Shown: piece after piece, positions 1 to 8,490 of the stretch | Numbering within the stretch: position 1 is the stretch's first letter | How the letters are laid out: every line of letters starts with the position of its first letter | Assembly (NCBI RefSeq): GCF_027531705.1 | Contig: NZ_JAPZSP010000034.1 | Span: forward strand, 1-64,000 | Reading direction: 5' to 3' | DNA: 64,000 nucleotides | Source: Flavobacterium sp. | GTDB taxonomy: Bacteria > Bacteroidota > Bacteroidia > Flavobacteriales > Flavobacteriaceae | Made by a program: the position numbers and the translations under genes | Notes under the pieces: generated by a model | The model's database searches: none | What the model was told of the DNA's origin: nothing | Seen by the model: only the letters and a program-made list of their open reading frames with translations

Positions 1-2
1 TG

Positions 3-773
3 GGAATTAATAACTCAGCATTTAACTATCCAACGGCATATAATATTGGAGGAGGAAATGATGTTTCCTTTGTTGGAAGCGGTCAAGATTTATATCTAGC
101 AAATGCCAATAATACCAAATCAATAATATTTTCTACTGGTAGATCAACTACTCCTTTTTTTAATGAAAGGATGAGAATTACAAATGCTGGATTTGTCGGT
201 ATTGGCACAACAACACCTCTGACTAAACTTGATTTAATAGGTGTAAAGTCAACAGGAGCTGGAGCAGGAACAGGAGGAAATAATGATGCGCCTTCACAAG
301 CAATAATTCCTGCTGGTAATAATGGTGCTTCAAGGTTAAATGATTGGCCAGCAGGTTGGAGTGGTGGAATCAGTACTTTTGATATAGTTGGAGCTTCAAC
401 TTTTATGAGTGGTTATGTAACAAGATCTGATTCAAGACTTAAAAATGATATTAAAAGTGTTGACAAATCAATAGTTTCTAATTTCATGAAAATAAGACCA
501 GTAACTTACTTTATGAAAGAGCAAACTAAAGAAATGGAAGGTTTGCAATATGGTTTTATAGCACAAGAAATTAGAGATTTATTTCCAAGTATGGTGACCA
601 AAACGGATGATCCAAATGGGGTAATTGGTATGAATTACCAAGCCTTGATTTCTCCAACAATTTATGTGGTTCAACAGCAGCAAGCAAAAATTGATGAACT
701 TCAAAAGAAAGTTGATGAACTTTTGAAAATGGAAGAAGAATTAAGACAAATTAAGCAGTTGCTAAACAAATAA
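3..773 (+). CDS. Tail/adhesin-like protein with C-terminal peptidase S74 chaperone domain (5' end outside window)
   Basis: The reading frame is open from base 3, so the internal ATG at 171 is probably not the true start and the gene begins upstream. The visible N-terminal part is a Gly/Asn/Ser/Thr-rich beta-type sequence ending in a 'GIGTTTP' turn typical of repeats in surface fibre proteins. From about base 426 it carries an intramolecular-chaperone (peptidase S74) domain: an SDxRLKNDI motif, then KIRPVTYF, then YGFIAQE. The last 40 residues are a charged coiled coil (QQQQAKIDELQKKV). In this family the domain trimerises a fibre and cleaves itself off. In Bacteroidota such proteins are often secreted cell-surface proteins rather than phage tails; no phage genes are visible here. 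Confidence 0.8.
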   Translation, partial: GINNSAFNYPTAYNIGGGNDVSFVGSGQDLYLANANNTKSIIFSTGRSTTPFFNERMRITNAGFVGIGTTTPLTKLDLIGVKSTGAGAGTGGNNDAPSQAIIPAGNNGASRLNDWPAGWSGGISTFDIVGASTFMSGYVTRSDSRLKNDIKSVDKSIVSNFMKIRPVTYFMKEQTKEMEGLQYGFIAQEIRDLFPSMVTKTDDPNGVIGMNYQALISPTIYVVQQQQAKIDELQKKVDELLKMEEELRQIKQLLNK

Positions 774-833
774 AATTTTAAACACAAAGATTTAAAATAA
801 AATCGATAGTCTTAAAATGCTATAATAGAATAA

Positions 834-876
834 AAAAAAGACCTGTAAAATTTCAATTTTTAAAGGTCTTTTTTAT
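834..876. terminator. Bidirectional Rho-independent terminator
   Basis: Stem AAAGACCT / AGGTCTTT with A-rich and T-rich flanks. It lies between two convergent genes, so it can serve both strands. Confidence 0.8.
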
Positions 877-1491
877 TTAAAACAATCCGTTTAATTCGGC
901 ATCTATTCTATTTATGATATTTCCTAAATGTTCTGGGTTGTTCACAAAATCGATATTATCAACATCAATAATCAATAATTTTCCTTTGTCGTATGTTTGA
1001 ATCCAAGCTTCGTAACGCTCGTTTAGTCGGCTTAAATAATCTATTGATATCGAGTTTTCATACTCACGACCACGACTGTGAATTTGTTTTACCAAGTTAG
1101 GAATAGAACTACGAAGGTAAATCAGCATATCTGGTGGTGCAACCAAACTTTCCATCAACTCAAAAAGCGATTTGTAGTTTTCAAAATCACGATTGGTCAT
1201 TAATCCCATAGCGTGCAAGTTGGGTGCAAAAATGTGTGCGTCTTCATAAATCGTTCTATCTTGAATGATTTTTTTTCCGCTTTCACGAATTTGCAACACC
1301 TGACGAAAACGACTGTTCAAGAAATAAATTTGAAGATTAAAACTCCAACGTTCCATTTGATGGTAAAAGTCGTCAAGATATGGGTTGTCAACTACGTCTT
1401 CAAAATGAGGTTCCCATTTGAAATGTTTTGCTAAAAATCGAGTTAAGGTTGTTTTTCCAGCGCCAATGTTTCCTGCTACAGCTATATGCAT
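877..1491 (-). CDS. Deoxynucleoside kinase (dAK/dGK/dCK family)
   Basis: Salvage kinase that phosphorylates deoxynucleosides to dNMPs in the cytoplasm. The P-loop GNIGAGKTT lies at residues 7-15, the DRT motif followed by an acidic pair (DRTIYED) at 78-84, and an arginine lid (SRGREYE) at about 139-145. The length of 204 residues is normal for the bacterial family. The start codon overlaps by one base the stop region of the upstream secreted-protein gene at 1491-2294, so the two are probably translated from one mRNA. Substrate preference cannot be read from the sequence. Confidence 0.9.
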   Translation of the reverse strand: MHIAVAGNIGAGKTTLTRFLAKHFKWEPHFEDVVDNPYLDDFYHQMERWSFNLQIYFLNSRFRQVLQIRESGKKIIQDRTIYEDAHIFAPNLHAMGLMTNRDFENYKSLFELMESLVAPPDMLIYLRSSIPNLVKQIHSRGREYENSISIDYLSRLNERYEAWIQTYDKGKLLIIDVDNIDFVNNPEHLGNIINRIDAELNGLF

Positions 1492-2294
1492 TATGGTAAT
1501 GTAATTTTATAATTGGTAATTCCTTTGTTGGTAAAAATAGTTAAAATTTGTTCGTTGTAATAAAACTTTTTGAATGATTTCTCAACAATTTCTATTTTAT
1601 AAAGTTGATTGGTATTTCTGTTTTTGAAAAACACTGAATTTTCTTTGGAGTAAAGTAAGTTGGTACTGTCCAAAAATTGAATGTGATCAAATGAATCTAT
1701 TTTTTCCTTAAATGAAATTTCGCCAAAAATGGAGCATGAAAACCAGTTGTTTTGACTGTTAATCCATTGAAAAGTATTAAAGTCGGTTTGATAGTAAGTA
1801 AAGTTTTGTTGCAATGGAATTCCAAGATATTTTATTTTTTGAGTGCCAAAATCATACAACCCAATTTGTTGTTCATTGGCATTAAAAAGCCACATTTTAT
1901 TTTGACCAGAAAGTCCCAAGGCTGTTGCCAATATCGATTTTCCATCTGCAATTTCAGGATTTGAAAAATCAACTTTTTGAATTTCGTTCAGCTGATTATC
2001 AAGAAGTATAGCAGTGTTGAAATTTTCATAAAAAACAACAACCTTCAACGGATTGATAATATCTACTTTTTTAATTTTTCCTAGCGAAACATTTTGATAT
2101 TGGATAGTTAATGTTGGTGTTTTCTTATAAAGTACATTTTCATTTTCATAAAAGTAATTTCCATAACTATCAATGCCAATAAAATTTTGAGTCACAAATT
2201 CTATTGAGTCAATTTTAGTGGCAACTATTTTTTGATTTTGTCCAAAAAAAAGTGTGTTCCAACACAATAACAATAAGAAAAATAAGTTTTTCAT
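1491..2294 (-). CDS. Secreted protein of unknown function
   Basis: 267 residues with a clear Sec signal peptide (MKNLFFLLLLCWNTLFFGQ, cleavage after FGQ). The mature part is rich in beta-strand-like segments with recurring aromatic and Gly turns, in the style of a WD/NHL-like beta-propeller with degenerate repeats. I do not recognise a named family. It is the first gene of a two-gene unit with the deoxynucleoside kinase (one-base overlap). A link in function is not evident. Confidence 0.7.
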   Translation of the reverse strand: MKNLFFLLLLCWNTLFFGQNQKIVATKIDSIEFVTQNFIGIDSYGNYFYENENVLYKKTPTLTIQYQNVSLGKIKKVDIINPLKVVVFYENFNTAILLDNQLNEIQKVDFSNPEIADGKSILATALGLSGQNKMWLFNANEQQIGLYDFGTQKIKYLGIPLQQNFTYYQTDFNTFQWINSQNNWFSCSIFGEISFKEKIDSFDHIQFLDSTNLLYSKENSVFFKNRNTNQLYKIEIVEKSFKKFYYNEQILTIFTNKGITNYKITLP

Positions 2295-2387
2295 GTGAGC
2301 TAATGTACAAAAATTTAGTTTAAAAAACGTTGATTAATTTTAAGGCAACGTTTATTAATTTAATACTATCAACTTATTTTTTGTTAG

Positions 2388-2395
2388 TATATTTG
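2388..2395 (+). promoter_or_regulatory. Bacteroidota -7 box (TATATTTG)
   Basis: Exact match to TAnnTTTG, 34 bases upstream of the ATG at 2430. The -33 element is not obvious. Confidence 0.6.
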
Positions 2396-2429
2396 ATGAA
2401 CAATATTTTTTACTAAAACTCTTTTCACT

Positions 2430-4769
2430 ATGAAAAATTATTTTGCTTCACTATTATTAATTTCATCTTTGGTTGGGTTTTCCCAAATCAAATCAGGTGT
2501 TTACAAATCAAGTTCCAAAAACGGAGACATTTTATTAAAAATCAACGAAGATAAAACCTATGAAATGTCTTTTTTTTATGGAGAGTATACTGTTTCAAAA
2601 GACACAATTCTGTTTAATAGCAATAAAATTAATTCAAGTGTATTTAGTGTAAAAAGTATTCCAAATGCAGCAAAATCTTCTACTTTGAAACTGAAATTTA
2701 GCGATTCACAAATTGCTTATTATTCAACTTCTATTTTTCTTGGTACTCAAGAAACAGAAACAAGTGAAATTCAATATAAAAGGTTGAGCGAATTTGTAGT
2801 GATGAATCCAACAACTTATGAATATCCAAAAGATTTTTCGGTTGAACTTGCTAAAGGAAAATACCTTTATCTAGTTGATTCCAAAAATGATGAGGCTTCT
2901 GTTAGCAAATTTGAAATTTCTCAAAACACAAATGAAGTTTCTGTAGAGTATGATGCTTACTCATACGCAAACTTGAAGTTGAAAGGTTTTATTGATGGCA
3001 CAACAGGTCAACTAGCTATTTCAGATGGAAAAACGCCATTATTATTTTCTTTTGAAAAATACGATGAACCGAAAAAAGTGACCGATGAGATAAATCCAGT
3101 TCAAGTAACTGACGAAAAAAAATGGAAAAAAATTCATGGTTTTATTGATGAAGCAGAAGCAACTTATGTAGATAGCGCTTATCCTGAAAGTAATAAACCG
3201 CCTTATGTTTTTAAACATACTATCGATAAAAATTATAAGGATGCTCTGAAAACTATCGAGAAAACACCAACAAAATTGTTAGTAGTTGCTTTTGATTTGA
3301 AGAATAAAAATGCCAAAACCGAGTTTGATACTTTTGTAAAAACCAATGAAGAATCGTTAAGTAGTTATATGTATGATAATTATCTTCCTGAATATGATAA
3401 GTTCAACTATTATTTAGCAACAGAAAAAGACAAGTCGATTTTAGATAAATACAAAATCAAGTCAGATAAAGAGTTGTTATTTTTTAATAGTCAGGGCGAT
3501 TTGTTATACCATACAGCGGCAACTTTGACAGATAAACAGTATGATTATTTTAGTCCATACAGTGCAATAAACACTGAACTTGAAAAAGTAAATCAATACG
3601 CGCAATTGGACAAGGCATTATCAAATAAAAACGCAAGTGCAAAAGAAATTACTGAAACTCTAAAGAAAACTTTAAAGCTGGAAGGAACCTATAATTACGC
3701 AACAGATGCAGTTGTTGCACCACCAGCACCAGCTGAAATGTATAAAGTTAGGGAAGTTCCTGCTAATGAAACAGAAAAAGAAGCTGTAAAAGTAGTTGAA
3801 GAGGCAGCACAAGCAGCAGCTGTGGCCGATACTGTAGAAGCAGTTTATGATAATTACGATTATAGTTTGATAAAAGACAAAGAAAATCTTTATTCATTAA
3901 AAGCAACAAATCAACAAGTTCAAGAAAAATGGTTAAAAGCAATCGATTATTTTTCAGCAAAAAATATATATGATAAGGATTTTGTAACAGTTGCAAAAGC
4001 TGAATTGAATAACATAGGTTTCTCAAACAAATTATTCAATAATCAAGATAAATTGCTAAAAAATTCAGATTTTAAACTGCTTGATTATATCTATAAAAAT
4101 TACCAAAATATAATTATTCAAGACAGTATTACACAACTAAATTATGATTACACTTATTATGAAAGCCCGATAGGAACGGTTTTGTATGATGTGTTTTATA
4201 AAAATACTAATTTGTATGATAATCCAGAAAAAAAACAAATTAATAAAGTCATGGATTATTACGAACAATATTTGAAAGTATCTAATAAAGACTTCTCAGT
4301 TTTACAAAATTATTTGAATGTATTAAAGGAGAATTCGGATCAAGAAAGCATTAATAAAAAGTATGTTGATTATTACACTTCTTATTTTGATGATATAATT
4401 AAAAAAGACTCAAATATAATTGAAAATTTAGATGAAGCTTTCACCAACAGACCAACGTCAAGTTATGATAATTGGGAAAGTTTCAAAAGTTCATTTTCTA
4501 ATCTTGCTAACGATGTTGCATGGCATGTTGTAGAAAAAAGTGCTGATAAAACAACTATTCAAAAAGCGATAGTTTGGAGTGAAACATCACTAAAAGTTTC
4601 TAAAAATGTTCATTATTATTTAGATACACTTGCACAATTGTATTATAAAAACGGAGAAAAAGCAAAAGCCATTGCTGCCGAAGAAAAAGCTTTAGAGTTA
4701 GGAAAAGATTCAGAATACGGTGAAGAATATAAAATTACTCTTGAGAAAATGAAAAACGGAAGTTATTGA
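2430..4769 (+). CDS. Large secreted protein with C-terminal TPR-like repeats
   Basis: 779 residues with a signal peptide (cleavage near VGFSQ). Residues 20-210 look like a beta-rich lipocalin-like or copper-resistance-like domain. Residues about 260-360 have an alternating strand/helix pattern faintly like a thioredoxin fold, but no CxxC is present. Residues 430-470 form an Ala/Glu/Val-rich linker. The C-terminus has TPR-type helices (DTLAQLYYKNGEKAKAI, AAEEKALELG). It is probably periplasmic or at the outer membrane. I cannot assign a function. It stands alone, with its own promoter and a terminator right after it. Confidence 0.7.
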   Translation: MKNYFASLLLISSLVGFSQIKSGVYKSSSKNGDILLKINEDKTYEMSFFYGEYTVSKDTILFNSNKINSSVFSVKSIPNAAKSSTLKLKFSDSQIAYYSTSIFLGTQETETSEIQYKRLSEFVVMNPTTYEYPKDFSVELAKGKYLYLVDSKNDEASVSKFEISQNTNEVSVEYDAYSYANLKLKGFIDGTTGQLAISDGKTPLLFSFEKYDEPKKVTDEINPVQVTDEKKWKKIHGFIDEAEATYVDSAYPESNKPPYVFKHTIDKNYKDALKTIEKTPTKLLVVAFDLKNKNAKTEFDTFVKTNEESLSSYMYDNYLPEYDKFNYYLATEKDKSILDKYKIKSDKELLFFNSQGDLLYHTAATLTDKQYDYFSPYSAINTELEKVNQYAQLDKALSNKNASAKEITETLKKTLKLEGTYNYATDAVVAPPAPAEMYKVREVPANETEKEAVKVVEEAAQAAAVADTVEAVYDNYDYSLIKDKENLYSLKATNQQVQEKWLKAIDYFSAKNIYDKDFVTVAKAELNNIGFSNKLFNNQDKLLKNSDFKLLDYIYKNYQNIIIQDSITQLNYDYTYYESPIGTVLYDVFYKNTNLYDNPEKKQINKVMDYYEQYLKVSNKDFSVLQNYLNVLKENSDQESINKKYVDYYTSYFDDIIKKDSNIIENLDEAFTNRPTSSYDNWESFKSSFSNLANDVAWHVVEKSADKTTIQKAIVWSETSLKVSKNVHYYLDTLAQLYYKNGEKAKAIAAEEKALELGKDSEYGEEYKITLEKMKNGSY

Positions 4770-4782
4770 TTTTGGTAAGCAT

Positions 4783-4822
4783 AAAAAAGCCTGTTAACTA
4801 TTGCTAACAGGCTTTTTTTTAT
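4783..4822. terminator. Bidirectional Rho-independent terminator
   Basis: GCCTGTTA / TAACAGGC stem, preceded by A-run and followed by eight T. It ends both the 2430 gene and the convergent metK. Confidence 0.85.
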
Positions 4823-4836
4823 TTAAAATTATTTTA

Positions 4837-6087
4837 TTAAATAGAGAAAGCAGCTTTAACTTTATCTACAAAATCTAATTTTTCCCATGTAAATAGTTCA
4901 ACTGTAACTGTTTTTTCATTTCCACCTGGAGCAGAAAAAGTTTTGGTAACAGTTTCAGGAGTTCTTCCCATGTGCCCGTAAGCAGCTGTTTCACTATAAA
5001 TTGGATTTCTCAATTTTAAACGTTGTTCAATAAAGTAAGGTCTCATATCAAAAATTGACTCGACAACTTTACTAATTTCTCCATCAGTCATATTCACTTT
5101 TGAAGTTCCATAAGTGTTAACGTTGATTGAAGTTGGTTTCGCAACACCAATTGCATAAGAAACTTGAACTAAAACTTCATCACATAATCCAGCAGCAACC
5201 AAGTTTTTAGCAATATGGCGCGTTGCATATGCAGCACTTCTATCTACTTTACTTGGGTCTTTTCCAGAAAATGCACCACCACCGTGAGCTCCTTTTCCAC
5301 CGTAAGTGTCAACAATAATTTTTCTTCCAGTTAATCCAGTATCTCCATGAGGACCGCCAATTACAAATTTCCCTGTTGGGTTGATATGATAAGTGATTTG
5401 GTCATTAAAAAAGTGAGCATATTGAGGATATTTAGCTTTAATTCTTGGAATCAAAATGGAAACTAAATCGCTTTTAATTTTAGCTAACATTTCTGCTTCA
5501 GCTGCAAAATCATCATGTTGTGTTGAAATTACAATAGCATCAATACGTTGTGGTTTGTTATCATCAGAATATTCTAAAGTTACTTGCGACTTAGCATCTG
5601 GACGAAGGTATTTTATTTCGTTATTTTCTCTTCTTAAGTTTGCTAATTCAATCAACAAAGCATGAGATAAATCCAATGCTAATGGCATGTAGTTATCCGT
5701 TTCGTTTGTTGCATAACCAAACATCATTCCTTGGTCACCAGCACCTTGCTCTTCTTTACTAGCTCTATCAACACCTTGATTGATATCGGCAGATTGTTCG
5801 TGAATAGCAGAAAGAACACCGCATGAGTTAGCTTCAAACATATATTCACTTTTGGTATAACCAATTTTTTTGATTACATCTCTTGCAATTTGTTGAACAT
5901 CAAGATAGGTGTCCGACTTAACTTCTCCAGCCAAAATTACTTGACCGGTTGTAACTAAAGTTTCACAAGCTACTTTAGATTCAGCATCAAAAGCCAAAAA
6001 ATTATCAATTAGCGCATCCGAAATTTGATCAGCAACTTTGTCAGGATGTCCTTCACTTACTGACTCCGACGTAAATAAATAAGCCAT
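4837..6087 (-). CDS. metK: S-adenosylmethionine synthetase
   Basis: Makes S-adenosylmethionine from methionine and ATP in the cytosol. The family signatures are all visible: GHPDK at residues 13-17, GAGDQG at 115-120, and the Gly-rich [16 protein letters not shown] loop near 270. The length of 416 residues is normal. The start [16 protein letters not shown] aligns with known MetK N-termini. The gene is monocistronic, with a perfect -7 box and a SAM-II-like riboswitch in its 5' UTR, so it is likely feedback-controlled by its own product. Confidence 0.97.
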   Translation of the reverse strand: MAYLFTSESVSEGHPDKVADQISDALIDNFLAFDAESKVACETLVTTGQVILAGEVKSDTYLDVQQIARDVIKKIGYTKSEYMFEANSCGVLSAIHEQSADINQGVDRASKEEQGAGDQGMMFGYATNETDNYMPLALDLSHALLIELANLRRENNEIKYLRPDAKSQVTLEYSDDNKPQRIDAIVISTQHDDFAAEAEMLAKIKSDLVSILIPRIKAKYPQYAHFFNDQITYHINPTGKFVIGGPHGDTGLTGRKIIVDTYGGKGAHGGGAFSGKDPSKVDRSAAYATRHIAKNLVAAGLCDEVLVQVSYAIGVAKPTSINVNTYGTSKVNMTDGEISKVVESIFDMRPYFIEQRLKLRNPIYSETAAYGHMGRTPETVTKTFSAPGGNEKTVTVELFTWEKLDFVDKVKAAFSI

Positions 6088-6153
6088 AATATAATTTTAT
6101 TAAAATTAATTTTAGGAGGAAAATATAATCGTAAAGGAAGTACTAAAGGAGAG

Positions 6154-6206
6154 TTTCTGCTTTAGCATTTTTTTACGAGGTTGCAATCAGTTCAAATTTT
6201 TCCTCT
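6154..6206 (-). ncRNA. SAM-II-type riboswitch upstream of metK
   Basis: Read on the minus strand: P1 GAGG (6205-6202) pairs with CCUC (6180-6177). The P1 loop contains AAUUUG and then CUGAUUGCA (6190-6182). The downstream segment UGCUAAAGCAG (6167-6157) can fold back onto that loop as a two-part pseudoknot, GCA/UGC and CUG/CAG, separated by the UAAA that is typical of SAM-II. The conserved words (AUUUG, UUGCA after the loop, GCUAAA) and their order match my memory of the SAM-II consensus. No intrinsic terminator follows, so control is probably at translation. A covariance-model scan would settle the class. Confidence 0.75.
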
Positions 6207-6217
6207 TTTTTCTGGTG

Positions 6218-6225
6218 CAAATGTA
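6218..6225 (-). promoter_or_regulatory. metK: -7 box of metK (TACATTTG)
   Basis: Exact TAnnTTTG. It places the transcription start a few bases before the SAM-II-like aptamer, leaving about 125 nt of 5' UTR. Confidence 0.7.
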
Positions 6226-6273
6226 TGAAATCAGTTTTAAATTAAAAAAAATAATTTTATATGAATAATTTTG

Positions 6274-6281
6274 TATGTTTG
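6274..6281 (+). promoter_or_regulatory. -7 box (TATGTTTG)
   Basis: Exact TAnnTTTG 25 bases upstream of the ATG at 6307. Confidence 0.65.
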
Positions 6282-6306
6282 AAAACAAAAACAAAAAAAA
6301 TAATTC

Positions 6307-7224
6307 ATGAAAAAAAAATTACTTTCTCTATTATTACTTTTATTTATTAGTAATGTAAACGCACAAAATATTTATAGTTTTGGTTTTGATGGCACAACTT
6401 CTGAAATGATTAATACAGGTTGGTCAGTTATTAATCAAAGTAGTCCTATATATCCAACGGCGAATAAATGGAATATTCCAACTGCGGTTCCAACAAATTA
6501 TTTCCCTACTGGGGGACAAGCTGGAGGAACTTTTTCTTTTGCAACTGTAAATTATCAAAGCACAGGGACATCTGCTACAGCTGGTTCAGGTTCAATAAGC
6601 AATTGGTTAATTTCTCCAGTAATCACATTAGAAAATGGCAATGTAATTTCATTTTATACTCGTACAGGTAAAGCAACACCAACAAAAGCAGATAGAATGC
6701 AATTGCGAATGAGTACAAATGGTATGTTTAGTACAGATCCTGCGCTTGGTTCAACAGATGTTGGTGATTATACTAATTTGTTAGTTGATGTTAATCCTTC
6801 ATTAACATTAACTGGATATCCACAAAATTGGACACAATATAGTTATACAGTTGTTGGTTTGTCTGAGCCAACAACATGTAGAATTGCATTTAGATATTTT
6901 GTGACCAGTGGCGGACCAACAGGTTCAAGATCTGATCAAATTGGAATTGACACTTTTTCAATCGACACTACTTTAGCAACGGATAGTTTTTTTGCATCTA
7001 ATTACAGTGTTGGACCAAATCCTGTTAATGATGTTATTAATATTAATTCTAAAACTAATGCTGTTATCAATTCAATTGAGATTACAGATGTAAATGGTAG
7101 AGTTGTTAAAAATATAAGTGATTCTGTTTCTCAAGTTAATGTATCTGGCTTAAGTTCAGGTGTTTATCTTCTAAAAATTAAAAATAAAAATGGTGTTGGT
7201 ACATCAAAATTTGTTAAAGAATAA
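6307..7224 (+). CDS. T9SS cargo protein with choice-of-anchor J-like domain
   Basis: 305 residues. Signal peptide ends near NVNAQ. Residues 20-225 have the features of the choice-of-anchor J/cleaved-adhesin fold: SFGFDG start, SNWLISPVITLENGN, RMQLRMST, and IGIDTFSI. After a short linker comes a T9SS type A sorting domain (VGPNPVND, ITDVNGRVVK, LSSGVYLLKI, ending in SKFVKE). Such proteins cross the outer membrane through the type IX secretion system and are anchored to or released from the surface. It has its own -7 box and is followed by a paralogue with another promoter. Confidence 0.85.
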   Translation: MKKKLLSLLLLLFISNVNAQNIYSFGFDGTTSEMINTGWSVINQSSPIYPTANKWNIPTAVPTNYFPTGGQAGGTFSFATVNYQSTGTSATAGSGSISNWLISPVITLENGNVISFYTRTGKATPTKADRMQLRMSTNGMFSTDPALGSTDVGDYTNLLVDVNPSLTLTGYPQNWTQYSYTVVGLSEPTTCRIAFRYFVTSGGPTGSRSDQIGIDTFSIDTTLATDSFFASNYSVGPNPVNDVININSKTNAVINSIEITDVNGRVVKNISDSVSQVNVSGLSSGVYLLKIKNKNGVGTSKFVKE

Positions 7225-7245
7225 TTAGGTATATAAATTTTATTA

Positions 7246-7253
7246 TATATTTG
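7246..7253 (+). promoter_or_regulatory. -7 box (TATATTTG)
   Basis: Exact TAnnTTTG 22 bases upstream of the ATG at 7276. Confidence 0.65.
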
Positions 7254-7275
7254 CTGTATTAACTAAAAAAAAATT

Positions 7276-8196
7276 ATGAAAAAACTATTACTTACTTTTA
7301 TTGCATTTGCAGGAATAAATGCAAGTGCTCAAACTATTTTATTTGAAGACTCTTTTGAGTTTTATGATGACTTTGCTATTGAAAATGTCGGAGATTGGAC
7401 ATTAACAGATGTTGATGGAGCTACAACTTATGGGTTTCAAGGATTAACATTTCTTAATTCTGGTGTTGCAAAATCATTTCAGGTATTCAATGCAACTCAA
7501 ACAACAGATGCTAACGGTGTAGTAACACCTCTAACAGCGTCTGCTGCTCAAGATTGGGGTGCTAGAACTGGTGACAAGCACATGGTTTGTTTCGCATCAG
7601 TGCCTACTGCGACTGTTACAGCAAATAACGATTGGTTGATATCACCGCAAATTACATTAGGAACATCAAATGTTTTAAAATTCTGGGCAAAAGCATGTAA
7701 CGCTGAGTTTGGTGCGGAAAGATTTAATGTTTGGATTTCTACTACAGACACAAATCCTGCAAGTTTTACCAAAATCTCTTCAGGGGCATTCACTACAACT
7801 ACAAGTATAAATTGGGTAGAGCGTACTTATAATTTAGCCGCTACATATAATAATTTACCTGTATACATTGGTATAAAATGTCAATCACCTGATATGTTCG
7901 GATTTGCAGTTGACGATTTTTCTGTTACTGGTACTGTTCTTGGTACCGATTCATTCTTCGCTTCTAACTATGCAGTAGGACCAAATCCAGCTACAGACGT
8001 TGTAAATATTAGTGCTAAAAACAACAATACAATCAACATAGTAGAAATTACAGATGTTAACGGTAGAGTTGTTAAAAATGTAACTGTTAATGCTACAACT
8101 TCTCAAATAAATGTAGCTGACTTAAATTCAGGAGTTTATTTCTTGAAAGCTTCTTCTGAAAATGGAGTTGGGACTTCTAAAATTGTGAAAAAATAA
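7276..8196 (+). CDS. T9SS cargo protein with choice-of-anchor J-like domain (paralogue)
   Basis: 306 residues. Signal peptide ends near INASAQ. The body resembles the cleaved-adhesin fold (FEDSFEFYDDF, NDWLISPQITLG, FAVDDFSV). The C-terminal T9SS type A domain is almost the same as in the gene before it (SFFASNYAVGPNP, EITDVNGRVVKN, LNSGVYFLKA, GVGTSKIVKK), while the bodies differ. The sorting tail therefore looks conserved or homogenised between neighbours. Probably a surface or secreted carbohydrate- or protein-binding factor; the ligand is unknown. Confidence 0.85.
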   Translation: MKKLLLTFIAFAGINASAQTILFEDSFEFYDDFAIENVGDWTLTDVDGATTYGFQGLTFLNSGVAKSFQVFNATQTTDANGVVTPLTASAAQDWGARTGDKHMVCFASVPTATVTANNDWLISPQITLGTSNVLKFWAKACNAEFGAERFNVWISTTDTNPASFTKISSGAFTTTTSINWVERTYNLAATYNNLPVYIGIKCQSPDMFGFAVDDFSVTGTVLGTDSFFASNYAVGPNPATDVVNISAKNNNTINIVEITDVNGRVVKNVTVNATTSQINVADLNSGVYFLKASSENGVGTSKIVKK

Positions 8197-8212
8197 TTTT
8201 TTTATACTAACT

Positions 8213-8240
8213 TAAACCCACTAATTTAGTGGGTTTTTTT
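8213..8240 (+). terminator. Rho-independent terminator
   Basis: AAACCCACTAA / TTAGTGGGTTT hairpin followed by a T run, just after the stop at 8196. Confidence 0.85.
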
Positions 8241-8323
8241 ATGTTTATTATTTTACGTAAATATTATTTTTTTAATTCAAATTTTGTTTCCACATTAGCC
8301 AAATCAAAATACAATAAAAAAGA

Positions 8324-8392
8324 ATGAATTTTACAATGAACAATATGTCAATGATGATGTGGAGATTTTCCGCAGAGGACTCTATTGTTTAA
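8324..8392 (+). CDS. Met-rich leader peptide 1 (22 aa) of attenuator
   Basis: A 22-codon frame starting at ATG 8324 and ending at TAA 8390-8392. Six of its 22 codons are ATG, with the core NM-S-MMM-W. No downstream protein domain exists, and the frame ends 26 bases before a strong terminator. It aligns over its full length with leader 2 at 14338: same length, both start MN, both have NM..MMW, both carry SI near the end, and both contain the GCAGAG pairing segment at the same place. That shared architecture fixes the start at 8324 rather than the in-frame ATG at 8336. Inferred role: ribosome stalling at Met codons when Met-tRNA is scarce. Confidence 0.8.
   Translation: MNFTMNNMSMMMWRFSAEDSIV
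8372..8378 (+). promoter_or_regulatory. Antiterminator arm of attenuator 1
   Basis: GCAGAGG is perfectly complementary to CCTCTGC (8421-8427), the 5' arm of the terminator. It begins 12 bases after the last ATG of the MMM run and 12 bases before the stop codon. A ribosome stalled at Met leaves it free, while a ribosome at the stop would cover it. Confidence 0.75.
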
Positions 8393-8418
8393 TTTTAAAT
8401 TTTAAAATATATAACAAT

Positions 8419-8446
8419 AACCTCTGCAATAGCAGGGGTTTTTTTA
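8419..8446 (+). terminator. Attenuator terminator 1
   Basis: AACCTCTGC - AATA - GCAGGGGTT stem with one G-U pair, followed by seven T. It lies between leader 1 and the decayed PLP genes, in the 5' UTR rather than at a gene end. Confidence 0.85.
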
Positions 8447-8490
8447 TACCCATAACTCAAATGACAACTACAAAACACAACAAGAAAACA

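Noticed and set aside
1..773. Prophage end
   Set aside because: The S74 domain also occurs in bacterial surface proteins, and no other phage gene is present.
2430..4769. Thioredoxin-family call for the middle of the 779-residue protein
   Set aside because: No CxxC and only a faint fold pattern.
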